A stretch of DNA of 64,000 nt from Flaviflagellibacter rhizophilus (GTDB taxonomy: Bacteria; Pseudomonadota; Alphaproteobacteria; Rhizobiales; Methylopilaceae), in the NCBI RefSeq assembly GCF_033898525.1, contig NZ_JAXAFJ010000004.1, forward strand, positions 1 through 64,000, given 5' to 3'. The notes beneath the pieces are model-generated. The model had not been told where the DNA came from. It saw nothing but the letters and a program-made list of their open reading frames with translations, and did not search any database. The position numbers and the translations under genes were made by a program. Positions 8,752 through 16,745 of this stretch are shown piece by piece. How positions within the stretch are numbered: the stretch's first letter is position 1; each line of letters begins with the position of its first letter.

Positions 8752-9222
8752 TCAACTCCTTCCGTCAGCGGGCAGATGCACTGGTGCGATATGCCCGTGC
8801 GCGACCTCGGGCTGCTGTTCGACCGGGGCGCCGGCGGCGGGCACATCATCCGCGCCCCGGCCGGGAGAAATGCCTGCCAGCCTCTCGAGAGAGCCCGCCA
8901 TCCGGCTCAGTGCGCCGCCGAAATCCGGAATGTCGATCAGCGCGAGCAACAGGCCGATGACCCAGAAGAGGTGCACGTGAGTGAACAGCGACAACAGGCC
9001 CAGTACTGCAACCACTTCGAACTGCAGCTTCTTGGACTTGTGAGCCATCCGTTCAGGAAGCGAGTGCAGCCTCAGAAACAGGAGGCCAGCTGCCATGACG
9101 ATGAGGAGCAGGCCCACTCCCGCTCCTACCATCAAGGCGTCGGTCTCACCGCTGGGGGTGATGAAGAACGGCAGATGATGTGGCGCGGACGTGTGAAGCG
9201 ACGCTGCCAAGCTGGCCTCCAT
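8752..9222 (-). CDS. Small inner-membrane protein paired with HlyD
   Basis: A protein of 156 residues with two clear membrane segments (about residues 28-52 and 68-92), joined by a conserved-looking linker LHSLPERMAHKSKKLQFEV and ending in a soluble, disordered tail. The LFTHVHLFWVIGLLLALIDIPDF region resembles the small membrane proteins (DUF3302-like) encoded beside YiaV/YibH-type HlyD proteins. It is co-transcribed with the HlyD gene. I infer that the two form a membrane complex; the biochemical role is not known. Confidence 0.7.
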   Translation of the reverse strand: MEASLAASLHTSAPHHLPFFITPSGETDALMVGAGVGLLLIVMAAGLLFLRLHSLPERMAHKSKKLQFEVVAVLGLLSLFTHVHLFWVIGLLLALIDIPDFGGALSRMAGSLERLAGISPGRGADDVPAAGAPVEQQPEVAHGHIAPVHLPADGRS

Positions 9223-9523
9223 AGGAAGACACGAGCATGATCGATCAAGTTCTCTGGCAGCCGCCTACTGGCGAGGCGCAGGCCATATTCACACAATCGA
9301 CCTAAATTCAGCCAAGCACAAGCTAGTACACGAAGTAATTGAGCATCCTCATCGCGCGCCGCTTTGCCCAAGGCTCTGTTGACTGGCACATCCGCCGCCG
9401 GTCGCCGTCACTCACCGAAGCACGGCCCAACAGGCAGGTGATCCCGAGCTCCATGGGAAGTTTGCGGGTCGACTTGGCACTCGCATTGTGAAAACAAAAG
9501 GCGAACGACTTCAGGAGTCACCG

Positions 9524-9781
9524 ATGCCCCGCGATACCCTTTTTTTCGCTCAATCCTTCCGCGTGGACGGGCGCAAGCTGTTAGCCAGTACACCGGAGAA
9601 GCACAAATCGGCGGAGAAGGCGGTGATCTCGGCGGAAAGGATGTCGGCCTCGAAGATCGGAGCCGTAGCCTTTCAGGTCACCGGCGACCCGGACGGCGAG
9701 TTCGACGCCCCCGTCGTCCTGTTCAAGGCTGGGAGGTTGCCGTCAGATCTCGATGAGGCGGAGGTCATCGGGGAACCGTGA
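9524..9781 (+). CDS. Hypothetical protein, 85 residues
   Basis: A small soluble protein I do not recognise. It contains lysine-rich helical sequence (EKHKSAEKAVISAERMSASK) followed by a beta-like segment GAVAFQVTGDPDGEFDAPVV and an acidic end, a layout that recalls small cytoplasmic proteins of unknown function in Rhizobiales. The ATG at 9524 has a consensus AGGAGT six bases upstream, which supports the start over the GTG at 9488. The 300-base gap before it (9223-9523) is the divergent control region shared with the membrane protein gene; no other gene is visible there. Confidence 0.65.
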   Translation: MPRDTLFFAQSFRVDGRKLLASTPEKHKSAEKAVISAERMSASKIGAVAFQVTGDPDGEFDAPVVLFKAGRLPSDLDEAEVIGEP

Positions 9782-9966
9782 CGCCGAGCGCGGTTCCGCC
9801 AGCACACGCCGTGCTTGTGCTCCGGCAAAGCTTTCCAGCCATTATGCCTGTTCAGTCTGTGCGAACGGCGTCCGCTGTCGTGACCGGCGGAGTTCAGGAA
9901 GCAGCAGGTTATGAGCAAAGGTCCGCAGAGGCGGGGTGGTCGTGTGCCGACCGCCTTTCCCTTGCC

Positions 9967-10290
9967 CTATTTGGTGATGATCCGTCGCGTCCGCACCACC
10001 CGATCGGGGTGCGCGTGCTCCACATGGACCTTCACCACTTCGGGTCTCGCGAGACGCCGGCTGTACCATGAGTTCCGCTCGTAATAGGCTGCACCCTTGT
10101 AGCCTTCCGAGTGCCTGAACCCGTCCTTGATGTAGGGATCGGGATACGCCCTCTGACCGCAATACGTGTCCGGGCAGAACTCGTCGTAGACTTCCTGGAC
10201 AACGTAGACTTCATGCGCCTGCGACGCGGTTACACCCATCGCGCCGAACATGAGCGCTGCTCCAAGACCGACAGTGACGTGGCGTGACAT
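9967..10290 (-). CDS. Small exported hypothetical protein
   Basis: A protein of 107 residues with a signal peptide (MSRHVTVGLGAALMFGAMG, cleavage near SQA/HE at residue 25). The mature part is short, rich in tyrosine, histidine and arginine, and carries two cysteines (FCPDTYCGQ) that could form one disulfide. I do not recognise a family. The ATG at 10290 has a GGGAAAG site. It is separated from the next gene by a 380-base divergent gap. Confidence 0.65.
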   Translation of the reverse strand: MSRHVTVGLGAALMFGAMGVTASQAHEVYVVQEVYDEFCPDTYCGQRAYPDPYIKDGFRHSEGYKGAAYYERNSWYSRRLARPEVVKVHVEHAHPDRVVRTRRIITK

Positions 10291-10670
10291 TGGCTTTCCC
10301 GTGCTGCGTGCAGACAGAAGAAAATAGATCGAGGAGCCGCATGGTTCCAAGCTCTATCTGGCAGCCCGCGCCTATCCATGGCGAGCCACCTGATCCCGTT
10401 TGCATAGCCTGCTGCCGCTTCCTCGCAGCGCTGCGCCTCTCCTGCCCACGCGGAACAGCAGGGAACGATCAAGGCGTTCGGATGCTTGATCAGCCTCCTC
10501 GTTCATAGTCGCGGGAGCTGATCTTGTTTTTCTTCTTCTCGAACCGAGCAGGATGCCTGCCCTCGCTTCTTGTTTCGCTCGGGGTTACGGCCCTCCTCGT
10601 TTTCCTGTTCGCGTGGTAGACTTCAGCAGAAGCTCGAAGACAGGCCTGCCGGACCGAGAGGACAAGGCTC
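10291..10670. other. Divergent intergenic region
   Basis: This 380-base stretch lies between two genes that point away from each other and must contain both promoters. The short frames in it on either strand have no convincing start sites or recognisable sequence. I see no RNA gene or strong hairpin. Confidence 0.4.
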
Positions 10671-11021
10671 TTGCTGAAGCGTGCCGCCATCCTTCTCGCC
10701 GTGCTGTGCTCCTTTGTCAGCCCGGTTCATGCCTCCGCACTTCACGGGTTCACGGTAATCGATGTTCCCGCCGGCGACCGGTTGAACGTCCGGGCAGGAC
10801 CCGGCACAGGCCATAAAGTTCAGGCGGCCTACCGAAACGGTGCCCTGCTCAGCCTCACCGGTAAATGCACCAGCCTGAAGCTGGACGATCTCGCCGGCAT
10901 GGATGCAGCCCGAAAATTCAGGAGCATCCGGGCTGCATGGTGCGAGGTCTGGCACGACCCGAAGGGCGACGGGAAGTTCGTGACCGGATGGGCGAAGGGC
11001 CGGTTCCTCTACCCGCATTGA
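10671..11021 (+). CDS. Exported SH3-like domain protein
   Basis: A protein of 116 residues with a signal peptide (residues 1-21, ending VHA/SA). The mature sequence is a bacterial SH3 type-3 fold: VPAGDRLNVRAGPGTGHKV is the family signature, and it closes with WCEVWHDPKGDGKFVTGWAKGRFL (WCEVWHD and GWAKGRFL are the recognisable strands). Such domains bind peptidoglycan or other periplasmic partners. It starts at TTG (10671) with GAGAGGA eight bases upstream. The two cysteines (KCTS and AWCEVW) may pair. Its partner is unknown. Confidence 0.75.
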   Translation: MLKRAAILLAVLCSFVSPVHASALHGFTVIDVPAGDRLNVRAGPGTGHKVQAAYRNGALLSLTGKCTSLKLDDLAGMDAARKFRSIRAAWCEVWHDPKGDGKFVTGWAKGRFLYPH

Positions 11022-11204
11022 AGCGGACGCACCCCCTTTCCAGCCGGTGATCTCTTTAAGTCGAGGTGCGTACACATCCGGATGTATGAAACGCACCACA
11101 GTGGCGCCGGAGAATGGGCGAAAGACGGAAGCGTTTTTCGATTTGCCGTAGCGGGCGAGCCTGCAAGCGCCCTATCCTGCTGTCGCGGGTGCGGGAGCGG
11201 CAGG

Positions 11205-11420
11205 ATGCACAGGGTTACGGGGCGCAGCCCCAAGGGAAATATTGTGGCGGCTGTCGTGGAGGGTCGCGAGAAGGCTCTTCACAAGGCCGATGAGTTCATC
11301 GAGGACGGGTTCTCGGACATCAAGGTCGGTCGCCTCGATGAGACGGAACTCTCGCTGAAAGAGTTCCGCAACATGGCCGACAGCGACAGCCTCGCTGCCG
11401 CGCCACCGGAAAGCCGCTGA
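11205..11420 (+). CDS. Hypothetical small protein, 71 residues
   Basis: A tentative gene. The predicted protein is soluble and helical (VVEGREKALHKADEFIEDG, then LDETELSLKEFRNMAD), with acidic/basic patterning more protein-like than the competing minus-strand frame. A hairpin follows 26 bases after its stop, consistent with a plus-strand transcript end. The start is uncertain; the ATG at 11205 has only a poor purine-rich site. I do not recognise the family. Confidence 0.35.
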   Translation: MHRVTGRSPKGNIVAAVVEGREKALHKADEFIEDGFSDIKVGRLDETELSLKEFRNMADSDSLAAAPPESR

Positions 11421-11445
11421 CAGCTCAAAGAGAAGTGATTCCATA

Positions 11446-11470
11446 AGGCTTCTCGGCTCGCGAGAAGCCT
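11446..11470 (+). terminator. Hairpin with perfect 10-bp stem
   Basis: Arms 11446-11455 and 11461-11470 (AGGCTTCTCG and its complement), 5-base loop, no T-run. A second short dyad (CTTGTCC at 11481-11487, GGACAAG at 11508-11514) follows. Confidence 0.4.
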
Positions 11471-11499
11471 CAAAACCGGCCTTGTCCGTCACCATATCC

Positions 11500-11847
11500 A
11501 TGGTCATGGACAAGGCTTTTCTCATTGCGCCAAGCATGGCTGCCGCAGAAGGCAGCGCCTCTGAGTGGGCGTGGACCGAGGATGGCCGTGGATGGCGCGA
11601 CGCACAGGGCGCCTATGTCGAAGCGCGTTGCAATCTCGGCAACCTGGCCTCCTTGCCTCGCGGCGCGCGGCTTTACCTCGGCCAAGGCTGGAACAGAATA
11701 CCAGGCTGCGAGGACTTGCGTGACCATGCCCGCGACCTGGGGCTTGTGCTGGTCGACCCAAGCGGCCGCCGTGGGTTGTCTCCCTCCATTCGGCGCGCGC
11801 CCGGCCTGACCCGAGTGCCGGCTACCCGGCGCCGTATCGCGAGATAG
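11500..11847 (+). CDS. Hypothetical protein, about 115 residues
   Basis: A tentative open frame upstream of the guanidine-II riboswitch. The first 85 residues look protein-like (WAWTEDGRGWRDAQGAYV, LPRGARLYLGQGWNRIPG), with three tryptophan-containing segments; the last 30 are arginine-rich and may be read-through. No clear ribosome-binding site, no known family. Another frame on the minus strand covers the same bases and cannot be excluded. Confidence 0.35.
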   Translation: MVMDKAFLIAPSMAAAEGSASEWAWTEDGRGWRDAQGAYVEARCNLGNLASLPRGARLYLGQGWNRIPGCEDLRDHARDLGLVLVDPSGRRGLSPSIRRAPGLTRVPATRRRIAR

Positions 11848-11894
11848 CCTGAAGGCGGGCTTGCCCCCGAGCAGGTCGGGCACCAGATCTTACC

Positions 11895-11958
11895 ATCGAG
11901 GACGACCTCGATCCCAGCAGACAACCCCCAGGGACGACCCTGCCGGACCCAGGAGGTC
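11895..11958 (+). promoter_or_regulatory. Guanidine-II (mini-ykkC) riboswitch
   Basis: Two consecutive hairpins each carry the ACGA (ACGR) tetraloop that defines the mini-ykkC class: the first has a 7-bp stem (11895-11901 with 11906-11912, loop 11902-11905), the second a 5-bp stem (11929-11933 with 11938-11942, loop 11934-11937). The class senses guanidinium. The Shine-Dalgarno AGGAGG at 11951-11956 follows at once. The segment GACCTC (11904-11909) of the first hairpin is complementary to GAGGTC (11953-11958), so in the unbound state it could mask the ribosome-binding site; ligand binding would lock the hairpins and free it. The downstream gene is the expected target. Confidence 0.88.
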
Positions 11959-11962
11959 TGAC

Positions 11963-12283
11963 ATGGCATGGCTCGTTCTCGTTGCTGCTGGTCTTCTCGA
12001 AATCGGATGGGCCATCGGCCTGAAGCACACCGCCGGTTTTACCCGGCTCCTTCCCACCATGCTTACGCTTCTGAGCATGGTGGCGAGCATCGCACTCCTC
12101 GGTCTCGCGCTGAAGACCCTGCCGCTCGGCACAGCCTATGCGATCTGGACGGGGATCGGCGCTCTGGGCACTGTGGTGATCGGCATCCTCTTCTTCGGTG
12201 AGGACGCGAGCCCGCCGCGCCTGCTGTGCGTTGCCCTCATCCTGATCGGCTTAGTCGGCCTGAAGGTCACGTCCCCGCATTAG
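11963..12283 (+). CDS. gdx: Guanidinium exporter Gdx (SugE), SMR family
   Basis: A four-helix small multidrug resistance protein of 106 residues that exports guanidinium in exchange for protons as a dual-topology dimer. The opening MAWLVLVAAGLLEIGWAIG places the essential Glu at residue 13, and the GLEIGWA-like context and later AYAIWTGIGALGTVVIG are typical of SugE/Gdx rather than EmrE. The ATG at 11963 has a perfect AGGAGG. It follows a guanidine-II riboswitch, which supports the Gdx assignment over the older quaternary-ammonium label. Confidence 0.94.
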   Translation: MAWLVLVAAGLLEIGWAIGLKHTAGFTRLLPTMLTLLSMVASIALLGLALKTLPLGTAYAIWTGIGALGTVVIGILFFGEDASPPRLLCVALILIGLVGLKVTSPH

Positions 12284-12350
12284 GCGAGCTTGCCGGGGGG
12301 TGCGGCGGTCGTTCAGGGTGCAGCCCGGCACCACAAGGCATCCGCCATTC

Positions 12351-13217
12351 ATGACCGACACCATCCCGTTCGACCGCTCCCATCCCGGCCATTACGGATG
12401 CTGCATCACGCTTTCGCCCCTGGTGCGCCGGGTGGTGGCGAACAATCCCGGTCCCATGACCTTTACCGGCACCGTGACGCATCTGATCGGGCGCGGAGAG
12501 GTCACGGTTCTGGACCCGGGGCCGGATGATCCGGATCATATCTCCGCCCTGCTGGATGCAACGGCCGGGGAGCGGATCACGCGCATCCTGATCACGCACA
12601 CGCATCGCGACCACATAGACGCCGTGGAAGCACTGCGCGCCTTCACCGGTGCCGAAGTTGCGGGCTGCAGTCCGGACCCGGCGTCTGCGAACGGCGGATA
12701 CCGTCCCGATCTGATCTTGTCCGACGGAGATATGATCGGGGGAAGAGACTGGACGCTGGAAGCCGTGGCGACGCCCGGCCACGCCCCAAATCACCTCTGC
12801 TTCGCGCTTCGGGACGAGAACGCCCTGTTTAGCGGAGACCACGTGATGGCCTGGTCAACCACCGTGGTCATCCCGCCGGCGGGCTCCATGCGCGACTATC
12901 GCGCCTCCCTCCTCAGGCTGCTTTCGCGCCCGGAACGGGTCTACTACCCGGCTCACGGGCCGAGCCTCGCAGACGGGCCAGATTTCGTGCATTTGCTGCT
13001 CGCTCATCGGGAGCGCCGGGAGGCCCAGATACTTGAAGCGCTAAGCGGCGACGCAGCCAGCGCTGAAGATCTTGTTCTGCAGCTTTATTCCGGCCTGGGT
13101 CCGGACCTCAGGGGCGCAGCGGCCCTTTCGGTGCTCGCCCACCTGGAGGAGTTGCACCAGCGCGGCCTTGTCCGGCAAAGCCCCGACGGGGACGGCGTGC
13201 GTTACATGCTGGCCTAG
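12351..13217 (+). CDS. MBL-fold metallo-hydrolase (LACTB2-like)
   Basis: A soluble hydrolase of 288 residues. The metallo-beta-lactamase motif THTHRDHIDA near residue 82 supplies the first zinc ligands; further ligands are in ATPGHAPNH, FSGDHVMAW and YYPAHGP. A C-terminal winged-helix-like segment (ALSVLAHLEELHQRGLVRQ) is typical of the LACTB2/RNase-Z-like subgroup, some members of which are nucleases or thioesterases. The exact substrate cannot be told. The ATG at 12351 lacks a strong ribosome-binding site; an upstream GTG at 12300 is possible. Its stop overlaps that of the convergent DUF1499 gene. Confidence 0.85.
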   Translation: MTDTIPFDRSHPGHYGCCITLSPLVRRVVANNPGPMTFTGTVTHLIGRGEVTVLDPGPDDPDHISALLDATAGERITRILITHTHRDHIDAVEALRAFTGAEVAGCSPDPASANGGYRPDLILSDGDMIGGRDWTLEAVATPGHAPNHLCFALRDENALFSGDHVMAWSTTVVIPPAGSMRDYRASLLRLLSRPERVYYPAHGPSLADGPDFVHLLLAHRERREAQILEALSGDAASAEDLVLQLYSGLGPDLRGAAALSVLAHLEELHQRGLVRQSPDGDGVRYMLA

Positions 13218-13960
13218 CCCAAGGCTGCCGCGAGGTCCTTCAGGAAGCCGAGCACCCGCGACGCATTCGTCTCGAAATCACGATTGCCCCAGCGCGAGGC
13301 CGATCTTACGTCCACCCGTGATCCTTCGGGTGCGGAACGGATGCGGATGACGACGTCCTGCGAGATGCGGATGACGGGCGTCGTTGCCACCGCTTCGATG
13401 CGCCATCCGTCCGCTGTCGCCCAAGCGCCGAGCACGCGCCAGTGCTTCTTCTGCACAAGATCGAGCGCGACGGAGTAGACCTCCTCGGGCGGATTTGTCA
13501 CCTGCAGAGGTGCGACGTCTGGATAGGACTGGATCTGGATTGCGGCATTGCCGGCGGGATATTCCACGCTGTTGTCGCGAGGTCCGCGTTCCCCGGCGGC
13601 CAGGCCGAAGCGGGGAGGATCGGAGGGGTCCGTCGTGATGTCGGCGATGGCCGGCACCGACCAGTTGACCGCGACGAAGGCCGCAGGACCCGCGAGGACC
13701 AACAGCCCTGCCAGCGCCCCGGCGATAGCGGAACCCGCTCCCCGGCTGCCGTGCAGCCAGATCCATGCGAACGCCATCACCGCCAGAAGGATCGCCAGGA
13801 ACGCGAGGATCCCGCCCGAAGCCAGCGCCGCCATGCTGGCCAGCGGCTCCAGTTTCCCGGAGCGCTGCACAAGGAGTGCGATCACGGCGACGGCGAGCGA
13901 AAACACGCCGAGCCGGCGCGACCAGGAGGCAAGGGGCGTATATGGCTCGGTGGACATCAT
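13214..13960 (-). CDS. DUF1499 membrane protein
   Basis: A protein of about 248 residues with three N-terminal membrane segments and a soluble C-terminal DUF1499 domain, which begins near PAIADITTDPSDPPRFGLA and includes VYSVALDLVQKKHWRV and the closing SRWGNRDFETNASRVLGFL. The family is widespread in Alphaproteobacteria and has no assigned reaction. The start is uncertain: adjacent ATG codons lie at 13960 and 13957, and a TTG at 13999 extends the frame. The stop codons of this gene and the convergent MBL gene overlap. Confidence 0.8.
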   Translation of the reverse strand: MMSTEPYTPLASWSRRLGVFSLAVAVIALLVQRSGKLEPLASMAALASGGILAFLAILLAVMAFAWIWLHGSRGAGSAIAGALAGLLVLAGPAAFVAVNWSVPAIADITTDPSDPPRFGLAAGERGPRDNSVEYPAGNAAIQIQSYPDVAPLQVTNPPEEVYSVALDLVQKKHWRVLGAWATADGWRIEAVATTPVIRISQDVVIRIRSAPEGSRVDVRSASRWGNRDFETNASRVLGFLKDLAAALG

Positions 13961-14057
13961 GACCGGGAGGCTTTTCGGCCATCCGCGTTGAACCGGCAAG
14001 GGCGTTCCGGGGTTGCGGGCTGCCCTGCCGGATGATTAACCCGACGCACGAACGGCG

Positions 14058-14909
14058 ATGAGGAAGATGCGGATGGAACGGTACGTCACGCTGCCCGGCG
14101 GCGAGAAGGTCGCGGCGCTGGGGCAAGGCACCTGGTTCATGGGCGAAAGGCGCGACCGCCATGCAGACGAGGTCGCCGCCATCCGGCTCGGGGTCGAGCT
14201 TGGCATGACGCTCGTCGACACCGCCGAGATGTATGGCGACGGCGGCGCGGAGCTGATGCTGGGCGAAGCGCTGGACGGCATCCGCGACGAGGTGTTCCTC
14301 GTCAGCAAGGTCTACCCCCAGAACGCAGGCTTCAAGGGCGTGCAGGCCGCATGCGAACGCAGCCTGAAGCGCATGAAGACGGACCGCATCGACCTCTATC
14401 TGCTGCATTGGCGCGGCGGCACCCCCTTTGAGGAGACGGTGCGCGGCTTCGAGGCGCTGCAGGAGGACGGTAAGATCCGCAACTGGGGCGTCAGCAATAT
14501 GGACACCGACGACATGGAGGAATTGCTGGAGGCGCAGGGCGGCGAGAACTGCACCGTCAACCAGATCCTCTACAACCTGACGCGGCGCGGACCCGAATAC
14601 GATCTCCTGCCCTTCCAGCAGAAGACGGAGATCCCAATCATGGCCTACAGCCCCATCGAGCAGGGCCGCCTGCCGCGCACGGGGGCGCTGGCCGAGATCG
14701 GCGCGAAGCACGGCGTCGATCCTTTCACCATCGCGCTCGCCTGGCTGCTTCGCCGCCCGGACGTCATCGCGATCCCCAAGGCTACCAATCCGGACCATGT
14801 GCGGACGAACCGCGCGGCGGCCGATATCGTTCTGGACGCCGAGGACCTCGCCGCCCTCGACAAGGCCTTCCCGCCGCCGACGCGCAAGCGTCCGCTCGAG
14901 ATGCTTTAA
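14058..14909 (+). CDS. Aldo/keto reductase
   Basis: A TIM-barrel NADPH-dependent oxidoreductase of 283 residues. The catalytic tetrad is visible: Asp and Tyr in VDTAEMYGDGG (about residues 54-60), Lys in VSKVYP (near 87) and His in YLLHWRGG (near 117). The cofactor-binding end is AIPKATNPDHVRTN. It ends two bases before the RNA methyltransferase gene, so the pair is one transcript. The carbonyl substrate is unknown. Confidence 0.93.
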   Translation: MRKMRMERYVTLPGGEKVAALGQGTWFMGERRDRHADEVAAIRLGVELGMTLVDTAEMYGDGGAELMLGEALDGIRDEVFLVSKVYPQNAGFKGVQAACERSLKRMKTDRIDLYLLHWRGGTPFEETVRGFEALQEDGKIRNWGVSNMDTDDMEELLEAQGGENCTVNQILYNLTRRGPEYDLLPFQQKTEIPIMAYSPIEQGRLPRTGALAEIGAKHGVDPFTIALAWLLRRPDVIAIPKATNPDHVRTNRAAADIVLDAEDLAALDKAFPPPTRKRPLEML

Positions 14910-14911
14910 GG

Positions 14912-16150
14912 ATGAGCCAGCAGGTCCGCATTCAAAGACTTGGACACCGCGGCGACGGCGTGGCCGAGACGCCCGACGGAGAGCTCTTCATCTTCGGCGC
15001 CCTGCCGGGAGAGCTTGTCGAGGCCGAACGGACCGGCCGCGACCGGGCGCAACTTCGCGCGGTTCTCGAAGCTGGCCCGGATCGCGTGGAGGCGTTCGAT
15101 CCGGACGCTCCGATGTGCGGAGGCTGCGGCCTGCGTCACATGGCGGTGCCTGCGCAGCTGCGCTGGAAGCGTGAGCTTGTGATCGAGAACCTGCGCGGCA
15201 CGGGCATCACGGCCGAGGTCGAGCCCTGCGTGGATGCACACGGCGAAGGCCGCAGGCGGGCGACCTTCCACGCCCGCGTGGGTGCGGACCGCGTGCTGCG
15301 CGTCGGGTTCACGGAGCCCCGCGCCCATGCGGTGGTTGATCTGGCGGAGCATGACTGCCCGGTGATGTCGCCAGCGCTGAAGACCGCCGTGGAGCCGGTG
15401 CGCGTGCTCGCGGCGATCCTCACCGAACTCGGCAAGCCGGTGGATGCGCTGGTCACCGCAACCGTTTCGGGATTGGAAATCGACCTGCGCGGCCCGGGGC
15501 GCCTGCCGGAGAACCTGCGTCTTGCCCTGACCCGGAAGGCAGGCCAGCTCGGCCTCGCGCGGCTGTCGCTGCACGGCGACACGGTCATCGAGTTCAAGGC
15601 GCCCGTTGTGCGCTTCGGCAATGTGGAGGTGGCGATACCCCCCGGCGGCTTCCTGCAGGCCACTTCGGCCGGCGAAGAGGCGATGGTGCAGCGGGTAGTG
15701 GAAGGGCTCGGAACGGCTAGCCGGACGGCAGACCTGTTCGCGGGTTCGGGCACCTTCACGCTGCGCATGGCCACGCGCGCCCAAGTGCTGGCCGTGGAAA
15801 GCTCCCGCCCCTCCCTTGAGGCTCTGGACCGCGCCGCGCGCCATGCCACGGGGCTGAAGAAGGTGACGGTGGAGCCGAGGGATCTTGTGCGTCGTCCCAT
15901 GCAGGCCGCGGACCTCAAGGGTCTCGACGCGGTGGTGTTCGATCCGCCGCGTGCCGGTGCTGAGGAGCAGGCCCGCATGATTGCCGGTTCGGCGGTCCGG
16001 CGCGTGGTGGCCGTCTCCTGCAATCCGGGAACTCTGGCGCGTGATCTCGCCATCCTGACCGGTGGCGGGTACCGCGTGGACAGCGTGCTGCCGATCGACC
16101 AGTTCCGGCATTCCGCCCATGTGGAGGCGGTGGCCCTGCTCTCCCGCTAG
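14912..16150 (+). CDS. Class I SAM-dependent RNA (uracil-5-)methyltransferase, RlmD/TrmA-like
   Basis: A protein of 412 residues that probably forms 5-methyluridine in rRNA or tRNA. It opens with a TRAM-like RNA-binding domain (residues 1-55), followed by a cysteine cluster (Cys69, Cys72, Cys149) and a Rossmann methyltransferase (DLFAGSGTFTLRMA for SAM, FDPPRAG, and the nucleophile in VSCNPGTLARD). RlmD-type enzymes bind a [4Fe-4S] cluster with four cysteines; the first one is Asp63 here. The last four bases overlap the convergent phosphatase gene. Target nucleotide is not assigned. Confidence 0.87.
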   Translation: MSQQVRIQRLGHRGDGVAETPDGELFIFGALPGELVEAERTGRDRAQLRAVLEAGPDRVEAFDPDAPMCGGCGLRHMAVPAQLRWKRELVIENLRGTGITAEVEPCVDAHGEGRRRATFHARVGADRVLRVGFTEPRAHAVVDLAEHDCPVMSPALKTAVEPVRVLAAILTELGKPVDALVTATVSGLEIDLRGPGRLPENLRLALTRKAGQLGLARLSLHGDTVIEFKAPVVRFGNVEVAIPPGGFLQATSAGEEAMVQRVVEGLGTASRTADLFAGSGTFTLRMATRAQVLAVESSRPSLEALDRAARHATGLKKVTVEPRDLVRRPMQAADLKGLDAVVFDPPRAGAEEQARMIAGSAVRRVVAVSCNPGTLARDLAILTGGGYRVDSVLPIDQFRHSAHVEAVALLSR

Positions 16151-16719
16151 ATCCAGCTGGCGCGCCCGTCCTCGACCATCAGGGCGCGCCCTTGGGTTAT
16201 CACGCACGCGGTCAGGTCATCCGGCGCCATGCCGGTCAGGATGCCCAGAAGCGCACGGGCGACGCCGCCATGCGTCACCGCCACAGTGGGCACCTCAAGA
16301 TCGTCGAGCCAGCCGCGGATCCGCGTCGTCAGATCGGCATAGCTTTCGCCACGTGGCGGCGTGAAAGCCCATTTGTCGGCGTCGCGCGCGCTTGCGCCTT
16401 GCGGATCACGTGACTGAACTTCGTTCCAGGTCAGCCCTTCCCAGTCGCCGAAGGTCAGTTCCATCAGCCGGCGATCGGTGGCGTAGCCGGATGCACCGAG
16501 GCCCATGGCGCGCCGCATGATCTCCATGGTCTCGCGGGTGCGCCCCAGCGGGCTGGAAACGTAGCGGAAGCCGGCCACCTCGGGCCGCATGCGAAGGAGT
16601 TCGCGGCCCACCGCCGCCGCCTGATCGCGCCCGCGGCCGTTTATGGGTATGTCCTTCCGCCCTTGCAGCCGCCCTTCGGCATTCCAGTCCGTCTGGCCGT
16701 GGCGCACCACGCAGAGCAT
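16147..16719 (-). CDS. Histidine phosphatase family protein
   Basis: A phosphoglycerate-mutase-like phosphatase of 190 residues. The catalytic RHG motif is at the start (MLCVVRHGQTDWNAEGRLQG), the arginine of SSPLGRTRET and the acid/base region FGDWEGL follow, and the second catalytic histidine is in AVTHGGVARAL near residue 151. The reading frame runs further upstream inside fabI, but the ATG at 16719, 27 bases past the fabI stop, gives the family N-terminus. Substrate unknown; it sits in a conserved fabI-phosphatase pair. Confidence 0.88.
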   Translation of the reverse strand: MLCVVRHGQTDWNAEGRLQGRKDIPINGRGRDQAAAVGRELLRMRPEVAGFRYVSSPLGRTRETMEIMRRAMGLGASGYATDRRLMELTFGDWEGLTWNEVQSRDPQGASARDADKWAFTPPRGESYADLTTRIRGWLDDLEVPTVAVTHGGVARALLGILTGMAPDDLTACVITQGRALMVEDGRASWI

Positions 16720-16745
16720 GGGGTGCCCGGCCACCGGCGTCGTCC

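Noticed and set aside
11172..11537. 121-residue minus-strand frame
   Set aside because: Competes with the plus-strand small gene; it has no ribosome-binding site and its ends are low in protein-like features. Not fully excluded.
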